In this document: one piece after another, positions 1 to 11,409 of the stretch
Layout of the letters: each line of letters opens with the position of its first letter
How positions within the stretch are numbered: the stretch's first letter is position 1
Source of the DNA: Deroplatys truncata
Lineage: Eukaryota > Arthropoda > Insecta > Mantodea > Mantidae
Length of the DNA: 64,000 nucleotides
Direction of reading: 5' to 3'
NCBI GenBank assembly: GCA_030765065.1
Contig: CM060975.1
Coordinates: forward strand, 103,994,094-104,058,093
Notes under the pieces: model-generated
What the model saw: the letters and a program-made list of their open reading frames with translations, nothing else
Databases searched by the model: none
What the model was told of the DNA's origin: nothing
Translations under genes and position numbers: made by a program

Positions 1-356
1 TTTATTTAGCATTAATTGTGTGCTTTAAAGAGATCTATATTTTTGTGTAGTAAGATTTTGTCTATCTCTTACGGTTTACTAATTATACAAAAGTCATTCA
101 GGTATTCACAGTCTATTACCAGAAAATTCAAGAAGTACATTTCATTTGCGGACAAATATCTTAAAATAGGTTATTTTAATCAAGATCGTTATAGCCATTT
201 TAGTGAAAATAAAAAATGACTAAAATGTTTTCATGTAAAGGGTAGTTTGGGATGGGTAGATTGTCTTGAAAATCTTTGTATCGCATCCTTAGAAGATGCT
301 AAACTTAAATACCAAGTTTGGTATTTAACCAACTTTTCGGTTTTGAAATTCTAATA
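1..356 (-). mobile_element. RC1 (HINE-like) copy, partial
   Basis: Internal RC1 sequence in reverse orientation, recognised by the blocks around GTCTATCTCTTACGG, the GTAAAGGGTAGTTTGGG stretch and the AATACCAAGTTTGGTATTTA palindrome. It is cut by the left window edge and loses similarity before the microsatellite and left terminal hairpin. Moderately diverged from the younger copies. Confidence 0.8.
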
Positions 357-404
357 CTGCGAGAAAAAAGAACATAAAGCGTGTAGAATTTTTTATTATT
401 ATGC

Positions 405-594
405 AATTAATTGTGATTCATTACAACTAATAAAATTAATTACACTTTTTAAAGACCTAACCTGTTCTGGGCATGTTTTTAACATAGAGTCAGCTGAAAA
501 ATGCAATGCCACAGCTGGGATTTGGTTTGGGCCAGACCAGGTTAGGTCTTTAAAAATAAATTAATATCTTTAATTGTAATGAATCATAATTAAT
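405..594. repeat. Foldback element (long terminal inverted repeats)
   Basis: Two arms of about 55-59 bases are inverted copies of each other (405-465 and about 535-594). Both carry GATTCATTACAA and the block AAAGACCTAACCTG. A spacer of about 70 bases separates them. No coding capacity. This fits a foldback MITE. No superfamily could be assigned because the flanking duplication is lost in AT-rich sequence. Confidence 0.6.
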
Positions 595-719
595 TATCTA
601 ATAAAAGCTTCTAACAAAGTAATACCCCGTAATAATAAAAAAATAGGACTTGCGATTGCAAGTCGCCATTGAGGTTGCTATATGTAGTTGGCGGCCTTGG
701 TGTTCTACCTGGGAAATAA

Positions 720-845
720 CTTGTGCCAGTTGAGAAATTCAATATACGAGTAGTAGCTCAGAGGTTAGAGTAACAGCACGGAAAGGGTGAGAACCGCGTT
801 CAGATCCCGGCTGTAATATTTAATTTTTCAACTGACTTCTATATT
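720..845 (+). repeat. SINE-B copy (tRNA-derived), old
   Basis: A tRNA-like promoter is visible: box A TAGCTCAGAGGTTAGAG at about 753 and a box B-like GTTCAGATCCC at about 799. The upstream CAGTTGAGAAATTCAAT and downstream TTTTTCAACTGACTTCTA match the SINE pair at 20629-21012, so this is a diverged member of that family and not a functional tRNA gene. Confidence 0.6.
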
Positions 846-917
846 AAAACTAAAACGTGTATTTTAACGAGCTTTACATACTTCCTGTAGAAGGCTTCTA
901 CTTCTTTTTCTTTTATT

Positions 918-1020
918 CGCGCGCGCGGACCATCTCAAGGGACTTGAAAACGCATACTTCCGGTGAAATCTCCATTCCGACTAATTGGGTGAAGAACGAA
1001 ACACTGGAGGTCTCGCAGTT
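918..1020 (-). mobile_element. RC1 left-end fragment, very old
   Basis: About 90 bases around CTTCCGGTGAAATCTC resemble the reverse complement of the RC1 segment next to its left terminus. The terminal hairpin is not recognisable. Weak similarity only. Confidence 0.35.
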
Positions 1021-1782
1021 TACCGAAACATCTAGTTTCCTTAGTGTTTTCCTTTATTCAATTTCGGTAGAACCCCTGTGTCATTCGATGTTTAAACCAG
1101 GTCTTGAGTAAGTGGTTTAAGTAAATTCCGGCACAAACTTGTAGCCTGTTCTAAAGTGAGAAGTGAAAGTGAGAAGTAATAAAAGCTATAACCTAAGTGA
1201 CTGGAAAGTACTGCTTGGCAAAAGTTGTCTTCCATATTAATTCATGCAACTTTGCCAGTAAACATGGACTGCAAAACCAAAAGTTATGGCATTGATGAAA
1301 AGATAAAAACCAGCAATATACTGATCAATCCTAAACATTTTGTAACATCATTAGTGTTAATACTTTCATCTTGATGTAGCTAAAATAAGTTAAAATTTCC
1401 TCTTTATACCTTTACTTAATTTTTACAGTTCTAAAATACTTTTAAAGAAACGGAAATAAATCTACATTGTTTCACCAAAAGAGTTTCCTCTCCTCTATTA
1501 TTCCTTCTCTATTTTAAGAAAATGTTTTGTATGTACCTTAATATGAGTACTATTTTGATTTACCATTATATTCACACTTTTACAAAACGGATAAGCGCAG
1601 TTATAATTAAAAAGTGTGATTTTAAGATGTAAACATAAGGCTTTCGAACATGGAAATCTTGGAGGTATTCCCATACTTTTATGTTCTGTAAAACAACAAA
1701 ATATGTAACTACAAATAAATATATATGATTATAGGTATAGGTTATACATATGAGGGGGACATCTCGCGCACTGCGACCTACA

Positions 1783-3050
1783 TACGAGGGCGGATTGATA
1801 AGTCAGTGACTTTCTAAAGAAAATAATTTTTTCCAAAAATCAATTTTATTTCTCAACATAGTCTCCTTTCAATTCAATACACATTGTCCAACGTTTCTCC
1901 AACTTTTTTAACTCTTCCAAAAGCCATGATTTTTCGAAGTCTGCAAAATATGAGACGGTTTCTGCCATGAATGCGTTCACTGGACGTGAATTTCTTTCCA
2001 GCAAGCCAATTTTTCAAACTTGGAAGAGGAAGAAGTCAGTCGGAGCCACTTCTGGAGAATATGGTGGGTGAGTTAGCAATTCATAGCCCAATTCCACAAA
2101 TTGTGGCTGATTTGTGTACGAGTGCATTATCTTATTGAAAGAGAACCTTTTTCTTCACCAAATGGGGTCGTTTCTTTAACAATTCCTTGTGAAACTGATC
2201 CAGCAGTGCATCGTAATATGAACCTGTGATCGGTTTACCCTTTTTCAGGTAGTGGATGTCTATCACCCCTTGTGAATCCCAAAACACAGCTGCCATGACT
2301 TTTCCTGCCGACGGAATGGTTTTCGCTTTCTTTGGAGCAGGTTCGCCGGAGGAAATCCACTGCTTTGATTGTTTTTCGGTTTCAGGTTGTTAGTGATGCA
2401 TCCAAGTTTCATCAACCGTGATATAGCGCCGCAAAACTATTTGGGTTGCGCTGGACCATGTTCAAACATCAGTGAAATGGTCGCACGATTCCGCTTGTTC
2501 TCAACTGTGAGCAGTCGCGGCATCCATCTTGCTGACAGCTTTCTCATACCCAAAAATTTCTTGCAGAATGTTATACACCGTTCACTCGAGATGTTTACGG
2601 TCCTGGCTATCTCAGGGATTTTCACTCGGCGGTCTTCCAACACAATAAACTTTGTTCACCATTTCTTCTGTTGTGACACCCGGCCGTCCTGTGCGCATGT
2701 CAAATCTTGTGCTCGAACGGCCACATCGAAATTCTGTCAATCACTTGTGAAACATGACATGCGATGGAGCAAAGTCCCTATAATACTTGTTCAGCGTTTC
2801 TTTCGTTTCCTTCACCGTCTTACCGCGCAAAAAGTAGTGCTTTATCAGAACACGAAATTCGCTTTTCTCCATTTTCTACGAAGCAACACCCATCTGCTTA
2901 TTTTACACGCTCTCAGCAATGTTCTAAGAAACAAATGACGAAGAATTGCTGCGATTATACCCAAAATAGATACAAGACTTGGGTGCAAACAAGAAACCTG
3001 TGATTAGAACACTCTCTTCAAGGTCATGGACTTATCAATCCGCCCTCGTA
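1783..3050 (-). mobile_element. mariner transposon, complete ends, dead
   Basis: Terminal inverted repeats sharing CGAGGGCGGATTGATAAGTC (about 20 identical bases, with further partial matches inward) occur just inside TA dinucleotides at both ends. The element is about 1.27 kb, the usual mariner size. It lies in sequence that reads continuously on either side (CGACCTA / GATGTAGC). The transposase is on the minus strand and broken, so this copy is non-autonomous. Confidence 0.92.
1810..2872 (-). pseudogene. mariner transposase pseudogene
   Basis: Conceptual translation from the ATG at 2872 begins MEKSEFRVLIKHYFLRGKT, the N-terminal helix-turn-helix of an insect mariner transposase. The second helix-turn-helix and linker follow (VKIPEIARTVNISSERC, then LGMRKLSARWMPRLLT at about 2450-2640). 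The catalytic core is readable: a DETW-type motif (VDETWMHH) carries the first aspartate, and a DNALVHKS stretch the second. The third-aspartate region near 2010-2060 is degraded. Several stops and frame shifts interrupt it, so no full protein is made. The family cuts and pastes DNA at TA sites using a D,D34D active site. The plus-strand open frame over this region is an antisense shadow. Confidence 0.9.
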
Positions 3051-4944
3051 GATGTAGCTATCACCCCTCAGGAGGAAGGGATGAAACGAAGGAATCATAG
3101 AAGGCCACAGAGACGCGCGGAAGTCTAACATTTCCTGGCTTGAAGACTCGTCCCACTGCTGGAGCTACATGAGAGGGTGAGGAACGGTCCGACGACCAAG
3201 TAGCCCACTATTATTTTTTTTTAAATTAAGCAAAACATAGACTATATCCGCCTGCTGGCAACAAAGGATAAGCGCCGGCTGGCAATCAGCTCAGGGAAAT
3301 TGCTAGTATCAGATAAAGGTGGGGTGTAGGTGTTTTAGCATTCTGTTACGAACAAACTACTCATGCTCCCAAACGGCAGAGAATGTCTTGACAACACAAC
3401 AAAACAGCGGACTATTACAAATATAGGAACACTGATTCACGACGCCCAGCTTCATTACCGATGAAACTTCGAACCATTAACTAAATGTGTAGCAGTCTGG
3501 TTGCACTTATTTTTTCTGCTCAGTGTTTTGATTGGTGGACTCAAACATTTTGAACACTGCGCTTAGCAGGTTAGGTGCTGCAGTGTGAACCATAATTGGA
3601 TAATTGTCAATTACTGACAATGAGGATGGGGTGTGAAATGCGGTCACACAGAATCACTCCCCGTAATTATACCCTAATTATTGAGGTCAGAGTAGGGGGT
3701 GAAGGTCAAATTGTTTATCCTAAAAGTTCCGCCCTTGCTCACAGCATTCCGATGTCATAAAAGTTATCAGAGTGTAACGGAGGTATTTAGCGCAGCTATT
3801 TGCCGCGCTATTCATATTTTTGTGTTATTATTGATCCTCTTGTTTCTGGCGAAAATTTAAAGTATGCCGCACTGTATTTATTGCCATTTCAGTAAATAAC
3901 GTGGTGATATGGTAAGGGTAATACACGTTGAAATTGGGAGGCTATGTTCCTTTATTTTTGGCAGCCTTACATAACTGCCCTGTTTTATTGCGTAACTACG
4001 GTACATATTGCTTTTTCCACAATAGTGTTTTTTTATCTTCCCGTTAATGCTGCTGTGTTGGAAAGCTGAATTTCCTGCATTCACAGCTGGTAACCTAACC
4101 TACCTGCGTGTATTTTACTGCACCAACTATATTAAGTCCCCTAACTTTTGATATATTTATTACTGCAGACATGGAATATAATCATATTTGGTAGCACAAT
4201 TTTAACATCTAAATCTTATCTGAGTAACTACAAGCAGCAGTTAAGTATGCTAAGTATGAACAATAGATCGTCTTTTCGCCACCAAAGTGACCTTGCTATT
4301 CGAACCACTGTGTTCAACAGCTGTTAGTCAATTATTCATTTTATGTTTTGCAAGTATTATTTATATTATTCACTATCGTCGAGAAAATAGTGCGCAATGC
4401 GCATACATTAAGTTGCATTAAAGATTCTCGTAAGTAGAAAATATCCAACTTTGTCTTGTATTTTCAAACTCTTTCTCGTCCTCCAATGGTGCGCTTACCA
4501 CTCTTGTATTGCAATATACTATTTTTATATGTCTCATTCTAACGGTGGTTAAGCCAGAGAGCTTGCAAAATCACTAAATTTCTTTACATCCTCTTTCAAG
4601 GTAAAAAATATTTTTAAAAAAATATGATGTACACTCCATCACTTTCTCCTACTCTCATTTCTACTCTCCTACTTACATACATAAAATTTATTAAAAACTG
4701 ATTCCTCTAACCATGCACGCAATATACTTTTGCCTAAAAATAATCTGAAATTAACAAATAAAGCATTACATGTAAATTGATGTTCAAATTTTAATTTAAA
4801 GAAAGGAATAATGAATTTAAGTCCTAGTCTTAGGGGAATAAAACCCCTCCATGGTCATAATAACCTGTTGCATGGCAAAAGTGAAAATACGAGGAAATTT
4901 TAGGCATCTTCTATGAGATGACACTTAATTCTGGAAAATGTAAA
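3051..4944. other. Unassigned DNA
   Basis: No supported gene. 3060-3230 is somewhat GC-richer and reads as one block with the sequence left of the mariner, so the mariner may have inserted into another unidentified repeat. The rest is AT-rich without recognisable features. Confidence 0.45.
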
Positions 4945-5400
4945 GATTAAATACTTTGAAAACTTTTAAAGCTAACAAGAAAACTGGCATAATTTTTTTT
5001 TCAATGAGCTCTATGTTGCTTCTGGAGTATGTTATTGTCTATCACTTATGGCCTCCTAGGTATACAAAATTCAATGAGAAGAAGAGTACTTCACGGGTTA
5101 TTTGCAGGAAATCGAAGATTCACATTATATTAGTCATGTCAATCTGTCAAGTGCAGTATAGCTTAATTTTTACAGCCGTTGTTGTTAAAATGGAAAATAA
5201 CAAATGTTTCCTATGTATGGGGTAGTTTAGGGTGGGAAAAATTTCTTGGAAGATAGTGGACTTAAATACGAATTTTTGTATTTATTCGCTTTTCGATATT
5301 GAGTTGTGCCTCTTTCTCCCTCTTCCTCACACACATATTTACATTTGTTTCTGAAAATGCCTTTTGTAGGCTCACGGTTCCTCAAAAATGATAATGCCGA
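4945..5400 (-). mobile_element. RC1 copy, degraded partial
   Basis: Reverse-strand RC1 internal sequence is recognisable from GTTATTGTCTATCACTTATGG through GGGGTAGTTTAGGGTGGG to the (AC)n remnant at about 5325. The left terminal hairpin is absent. High divergence marks it as an old copy. Confidence 0.65.
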
Positions 5401-5691
5401 TGTAACATAACATAGGTATGGGATAGAGAAAGTAAAACTGTATTCTTAACTATTCATGGTCTATTTAATTCTTGTATTAATCTGTGGTGCTAGCTGATAT
5501 GATTCGCGTAAATAGAGGTTGTTACGAGGGGGATTCGGAGAGGAAAATCAACTAAACAGAAATTTTCAAAATTGGTGAAATGTGAATTACTATCACAATT
5601 AGAAAGCGCAGGAAACATTAATTTTAAAGATATTTAGTCCTGGACTAATGAAGGTTCAGTGCGTGAAATGCCTTGCTTTGTATATCTCTTG

Positions 5692-5944
5692 TCCTCCGAG
5701 GCCTAGGGGTACCAAGAGCGCGGGTTCAAACCCGGCGGAAGGCGATAGACTTTTCGGGCATAAAAATCCTTAGCATGGCTTCCTTCGGAAGGTAAGTAAA
5801 GCTGGCGATCCCGTGTCGTAGATTTACGCACCTAAAAGAACCTCAGGCCTGATAAAGAGACCTCTGAGCAAAATTTCCGGTTTTTCACGCTCAATATAGA
5901 TTGGGACGCTAAGGACCACAGCAATTAAAGAGCGTCCATAAATT
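5692..5944 (+). repeat. SINE-A copy (tRNA-derived)
   Basis: The tRNA-like head contains box B GCGGGTTCAAACCCG. It is followed by the family body with CATGGCTTCCTTCGGAAGG, GTAGATTTACG, AAAAGAACCTCA and GGACCACAGCAATTAAAGAG, ending AGCGTCCATAAA. The head is shortened between boxes A and B compared with the full copies at 33290-33577 and 55476-55765. Confidence 0.88.
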
Positions 5945-7104
5945 GTTGTACTTCTCCGCCGCGGAGATACATAAATACGATTTTCGTTCATTAGCGCATT
6001 TTCATAATGCTTCCTCTATTTTTCTCTCATACAATATTAAAAGCAATTGTGTTTGATTGGTAAACACACTGCGGCGATAGCAGGTTGCACACCTGAGAGT
6101 ATTTCACAAATTATATCAACATTTAAAGTGCAGAGCCGATAAGCACGTAACCACCCTTCTCGAACAATCGAGCTGACCTTTTATTAGGTACTGTGATGTA
6201 GGACTAATATGAAAAATTTAAATAATAATTTTACAAATCATCATCAGTGACAGCAATTTCTAAGGACTAAAGGAATTCAAGTTGAATTGTTAGTGGACTT
6301 TACGCAGTGACGTTACAAATCACCCCCACCCCTCATACAGTCTGTTGGCGTTTGCAGACAGCACACACCAGAACGTGTTTACCTGGCCAACAGTGATCGC
6401 AGCCATTGTTGTTTACATTCTTTTTATTTATGTATGGTCTCAGTGTATATAACTTGAAGCCAGCAGCTTAATTCTGTCTGATGATTATCATCTCATTTTA
6501 ATGGCCTTACCAAACAGAGATGAAGAACGTCACAGAAAAAGTAGTGGTTACCGGAAAAATTGTGGGTCAAGAGTGGCTATTCAATAAGAATTATGTTTTC
6601 AATAAAGTTGTCTTATAACAGTATTTCTCAAACTGATTCATTAATATCTGCGTAGTTTAAGTTGTTTTAATATAATATAAGCAATTCTTTTTAGAAAATC
6701 ATGTTAACTTCACCTTTTAAAGAGCTCGATTTGCACCATCTAAGGCAATTAATCTAAATAATTATTCAACATCCATATTTCTACCACGAACATTAACAAA
6801 TAAAGCACAAAAACTCTTCGGCAATTAAAACTCAACCATATGCGTCATGTTTTCAGTTAATTAATGAAAAACAGTTTTATATGACAGATAAAATTATCTA
6901 CAACCAATACGTTAGATTAATTTGTTACAGGTTACGGTGTCATTTCTGTTACTAAGTTGCTAAGACTGATTGCCATTAATGTGCCTATTAATTACACAGT
7001 GACTCCAGAAAGTTTAGGTAATAAACGGAGATACTCCTCTGATTTTTAGTATGCAGAAAGAACAAACGTTATTAATGTGTGCTTTAGCAAATGTAACAAT
7101 ATTT
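5945..7104. other. Unassigned DNA
   Basis: A small perfect palindrome, TCTCCGCCGCGGAGA, lies at about 5957. A 28-codon frame at about 6500 (MALPNRDEERHRKSSGYRKN) lies after TATA-like sequence but is too short to call. Nothing else was recognised. Confidence 0.4.
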
Positions 7105-7956
7105 TTACTTTCTCTACTACGTATAGTAAGTAGGGGAAGTATTGCATTCCACCCAAGAATTCGATACCGAGATTTTATCGGAAATACATGTTTTGAGACC
7201 CCTTGAATCCAAAAGAAATTAGAATCACGTCCGTGTGTGTGTCTGTGAACAGCATAACTCAAAAGCGAAAAGTTGTATAAATACCAAACTTGGCATTTAG
7301 GTTCAGTATCTTACAAGGATGCGACACAAAGATTTTCAAGAAAATTACCCCACTCCAGACTACACTCTACATGGAGTATTTTTCGAAAATGTTTATTTTC
7401 TCAAAAATGGCTCTAACGATTTTGATTAAAATATCATTTGTTTACGATATTTTCATGGCAAATGAAATGTATATCCTGAATTTTCTGGGAATATCCCCAA
7501 AAGTCCTTTTCATTCAGTTTGACTTTTGCATAAATTTTAAACCGTAAGAGTTAACAAAATTGTTCTACGATTATTCTATACAAAAAACTTAGATCTCGTT
7601 AAAACACACAATTTATGTCACATACGTTTCGAGTGAACCAACCATCTTTGAGATATTCCTTGTTATTTGTTTTCATTTTGCAAAACTTAATTTTTTCAAA
7701 TGGGAATTCGATATTCCTTTTTTTTATGTCCTGTACATGCAAAGAGAATGGAATGCTCCACATAGCAACCAGCTCTTAAAAAGTTTACTATCGCTTAAAG
7801 CCTACTATAATCCCCTTGCACCTGCAACAAAATTAGCAATTTCTGCAAATGTTTATCTCCATTGACATGAAGTAGATGGAGAATAAGGTTTATAAAGATA
7901 CTGTATACAAGAGTAGAGAAAGTCATGCGAGTGCAACACATCCGACTTTTTATAAT
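7105..7956 (+). mobile_element. RC1 copy, full length
   Basis: Left terminus TTACTTTCTCTACTACGTA at 7105 with the terminal hairpin. Right terminus has GAGTAGAGAAAGTC followed by the short stem-loop and a T-run at about 7955. About 850 bp. The microsatellite is short in this copy (about 7228-7243). No open reading frame. Confidence 0.9.
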
Positions 7957-7967
7957 TTGTACACCCT

Positions 7968-8362
7968 TAGATATAGGCAAAAATTTACTACATAAAAATG
8001 CAGTTCTTACAAAAACATATAATTTGTGTCAAATAATGTTTGTTGATTAAATATTTCCTAGATTTTTTTATAGTTGATTGTAATTCTAAAGTACTGTATT
8101 ATGTAAATTTCAAGTGGTAGGTTGGTACGGTGTTTTTTCTTTCTCTCTCTCCCTTTCAAAGCCATCACACAGGACCCGCTTTTAAAAGATCTGATATGCT
8201 TAAATCTACTGCATTCTCTTGTACCAACAACGAAATATCCAATAAAATCATTTCTACGAATGTTGATCTCGATTAACATGAAGCAGATAGAAGAATAAGC
8301 TTTTGGAAGAATAGTTTGTAGATCGGGGAGGGAGAACGTCAATATAATACACCAGAGCTTTT
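7968..8362 (+). mobile_element. RC1 copy, right part only
   Basis: Directly follows the previous copy and starts inside the element at the CATATAATTTGTGTCA block. It continues to a diverged right end (GGGAGAACGTCAATATAATACACCAGA). Old copy. Confidence 0.7.
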
Positions 8363-8912
8363 AATTGTGCTTTCTTTGCCTACTTTAAAAATCCCCGTTT
8401 ATTAAGGACAGAATAATGAAGAATTCTTAGCTAATACCATTTTATACTTTTTCCCTTATTTCTAAGAGAATCCCAAGTAAGTAGCTCCGGTTTACTGGTT
8501 ATTACTTTTCCTGGAAAATATAGGGACCTTTTAAAAGCCGTAATGCTGCTCGTGTAGCTCCGTCTCTCTGGTTGCTATGATACTAATTCTCTTTTGATGC
8601 TGTTGCCTTAGCGACAGAATTGATAGTAATAGGAATCAGAATTCAATCACTTCTTGCGACCTTCGTTCCACCAAAGTTCATCTCCTTCAACTTATTTCAC
8701 AATATTCTTCTCAAAAAAATCCCTTATTTTTCTTACACCATCTTTTCTGATACCTTCTCTTTACGTTATATGTCCTCATAACAAGCTTTTTATTGTTTGT
8801 GTTAACGTCTAGGAAGAGAAGCTTTCAGTGATGGTAACATTTAAACTAAATAGGCGTCTCAAATTAGCTTTTAAAATACATGTGTCAAGAATTGAAAACT
8901 GGAAGAATATGC
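8363..8912. other. Unassigned DNA
   Basis: No gene or repeat was recognised between two RC1 copies. Confidence 0.4.
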
Positions 8913-9460
8913 TCTACTTTCTATTACTACGTAGAGGTAGCACTGCATTTCACCCAAAACTTCGATACGGAGATTTCATCGAAAATACACGTTTTGAGAC
9001 TCCCTAAATCCAAATGATAAGTCTCAGAAAAAGGTCCGTGCTAGCGCGTGAGTGTGTGTGTGTGCATAAACAACATAAATAAAAGGCTAAAAGTGGGTTA
9101 TATACCAAACTTTTCTCAAAAATTGTTCTAGTGCTTTTGAATAAAATACCATATGTTTAGGATGCTTGCATAACAAATAAAATTCATATCTTGACTTTTC
9201 TGCAAATACCACTGAAGTGCTGTTTATTCTGAACGAACTGCAAGCTATAGGCAGCATGCTACTATATGTGTTAAAGCATACAATTTATGTCAAATATTAT
9301 TGTTGTGGCGTTAAGCATTTCCGAGATATTCTTTGTTATTGGTTGAATTTTCAAATGCTCATGCTTTTCTCAAGTGGTAAGCCGCTATTCGTTTTCTCCC
9401 CTTCTCATGGTGATGCAAAGAACATGAAATTTCAATAGAACATTACGTACCGACCCGTTT

Positions 9461-9573
9461 TTACTTTCTCTAGGAGAAGTATTGCATTCCACCCAAAAAT
9501 TCGATACCGAAATTTCACCAGAAATACGTGTTTTGAGGCCCACTGATCCAAAAAAAGCATTTTTAGAAACGTT

Positions 9574-9620
<47 letters not shown>

Positions 9621-11029
9621 TGAACAGCATAACTCAAAACCGACTAGTCGGAGAAATCCCAAGCTTGGTATTTAGGTTCAGTATCTTTCAAAGCTTAGAC
9701 ACAAAGATTTTAGAGAAAATCTCTCCACACCAGACTACCCTTTACGTTGAAAATTTTTCGACAATTTTTATTTTCTTATAATTGGCTCTAACGATTTTGA
9801 TTAAAATATCATATGTTTAAGATATTTTTATGGCAAATGAAATGTACATCTTGAATTTTCTGGGAATGCCCCCAAAAATCCTCTTCATTTTAAATGACTT
9901 TTGCATAACTAGTAAACCGTAAGAAATAGGCAACATTCTACACAATAAATTTAGATCTTGTTAAAACACACAATTTATGTCATATACATTTTTTTTTGCT
10001 CAGGGAACCATTTCCGAGGTATTCCTTGTGGTGTTTGAATTCTCGAATACCAATACTTTTTCTCAAATGGTTATTCGTTAACTTCTTTTTTTACTTTTCT
10101 CCTACGTATATTAAGTAGGGGAAGTATTGCATTTCACTCAAAAATTCGATACCGAGATTTCATCGGAAATATGTGTTTTGAGGCCTCCTGAATCCAAAAA
10201 AAGTATTTTTGGAAACATGTCCGTGTGTGTGTCTGTGAACAGTACAACTCAGAAACGAACAGTCGGATAAACACCAAACTTGTATTTAGGTTCAGTATCT
10301 TCCAGAGATGCGACACGAAGGTTTTCAAGAAAATCCCCCCAGGCCAGGTTACCCTTTACATGGAACATTTTTCGAAAATATATTTTAAAAGCTCTAACGA
10401 TTTTGATTAAAGTATCATTTGAGTGAACCATTTTCGAGATATTTCTTGTTATTCCTTTAAATTTTCCAATACTTATACTTTTTCTCAAATGGGAATTCGT
10501 TATTCATTTTTTTTGTCTTGGATATGCAAAGAGTATTAAATTGTGGCAAAGAGATTGGTCTGCACATAACAACCAGCTATTAAGAGATATGTCTATGCTT
10601 AAAGGCTACTATATTTCTATATTGCCCTGGCAAATGTATATTTCCCTTACACCTACAAGAAAATTAGCAATAAAATAGAGCTTACAAATGTTATCTCGAT
10701 TAATATGAAGTAGAGGTAGAATAAGCGTGTGTAAAAATAGTTTGTACAATCGTAGAGAAAGTCATGTGAGTGTAACACATCAGATTTTTTATATAAGTCC
10801 TGGACATGTAAAGAGAATGGAATGCTCCACATAGCAACTAGCTCTTTAAAGATTTGACTATCGCTTAAAGCCAACCATTTTCAGCTTGTACCTACAAGAA
10901 AATTAGCAATAAGATAGTTTCTGCTAGCTTTTGTCTAGATTAACATGAAACAGATACAGAATAAGCGTTGCTAAAAACATTTTTACAAGAGTAATGTTAG
11001 TACTGTGAGTGTAACAGATCAGATTTTTT
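9461..11029 (+). mobile_element. RC1 middle copy of the nest
   Basis: Left end TTACTTTCTC at 9461 with a small deletion in the terminal hairpin. A long (TG)n tract of about 40 bases lies at 9580-9619. The sequence is interrupted at 10091 in its internal T-run and resumes at 10791 with ATATAAGTCCTGGACATG, ending GTGAGTGTAACAGATCAGATTTTT at 11029. It contains a third copy. Confidence 0.88.
10091..10790 (+). mobile_element. RC1 innermost copy, internally deleted
   Basis: Left end TTACTTTTCTCCTACGTA at 10091 and right end GTGAGTGTAACACATCAGATTTTTT at 10790, about 700 bp. Compared with full copies it lacks about 170 bases between ATTAAAGTATCATTT and GAGTGAACCATTTTCGAG (junction near 10418). Both termini are intact. 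Confidence 0.9.
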
Positions 11030-11243
11030 AAAAATGTGACTCGCTTTAACATATCCTACATCAAAATATCTAAATGTGTACTGAATGTTTATCTGCATTA
11101 AAAATAAATAGAATAATCAACAAGCTTTTGTACGAAAAGTCTGTAGAAGAGTGAGTAGAGAAAGTCATTTTGATGCTATTTATGGCTTCAATGCCTTAAA
11201 TAATCAATAAAATATTTTAGTACCCTGAAAAGTATAACTATTT

Positions 11244-11373
11244 TTACTTTCTCTGCTACGTATAGTAAGTAGGGGAAGTATTGTATTCCACCCTAAAATT
11301 CGATACCCAGATTTCACCGGAAATATATGTTTTGAGGCCCCCTGAATCCAAAAAAAGCATTTTTGGAAACATG

Positions 11374-11409
<36 letters not shown>

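Larger units (their letters stand above)
595..1782. other. Unassigned AT-rich DNA
   Basis: Apart from the SINE-B copy and a possible RC1 scrap there is no supported gene or repeat here. The open frame at 857-1111 overlaps the RC1 scrap and has no recognisable domain. Confidence 0.5.
8913..11185 (+). mobile_element. RC1 outermost copy of a three-level nest
   Basis: An older RC1 copy is split in two. The left part is 8913-9460, starting CTACTTTCTATTACTACGTA. The right part is 11030-11185, ending GTGAGTAGAGAAAGTC and its diverged tail. The join reads continuously across ...CGACCCGTTTTT / AAAAATGTGACT when compared with the intact copy at 55776-56016. The interruption is a second RC1 copy inserted in the T-run. 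Confidence 0.85.

Noticed and set aside
2369-2938. 189-codon plus-strand frame
   Set aside because: Antisense to the broken mariner transposase, which carries the recognisable motifs.
6500-6590. Short frame MALPNRDEERHRKSSGYRKN as a small gene
   Set aside because: 28 codons with no homology that I recognise. The TATA-like sequence upstream is not meaningful in AT-rich DNA.
9385-9781. Open frames rich in THTHTH or CVCVCV
   Set aside because: They are translations of the (TG)n tract inside RC1. The same pattern at 11256-11466, 16667-17174, 17958-18277 and 59661-59878 has the same cause.
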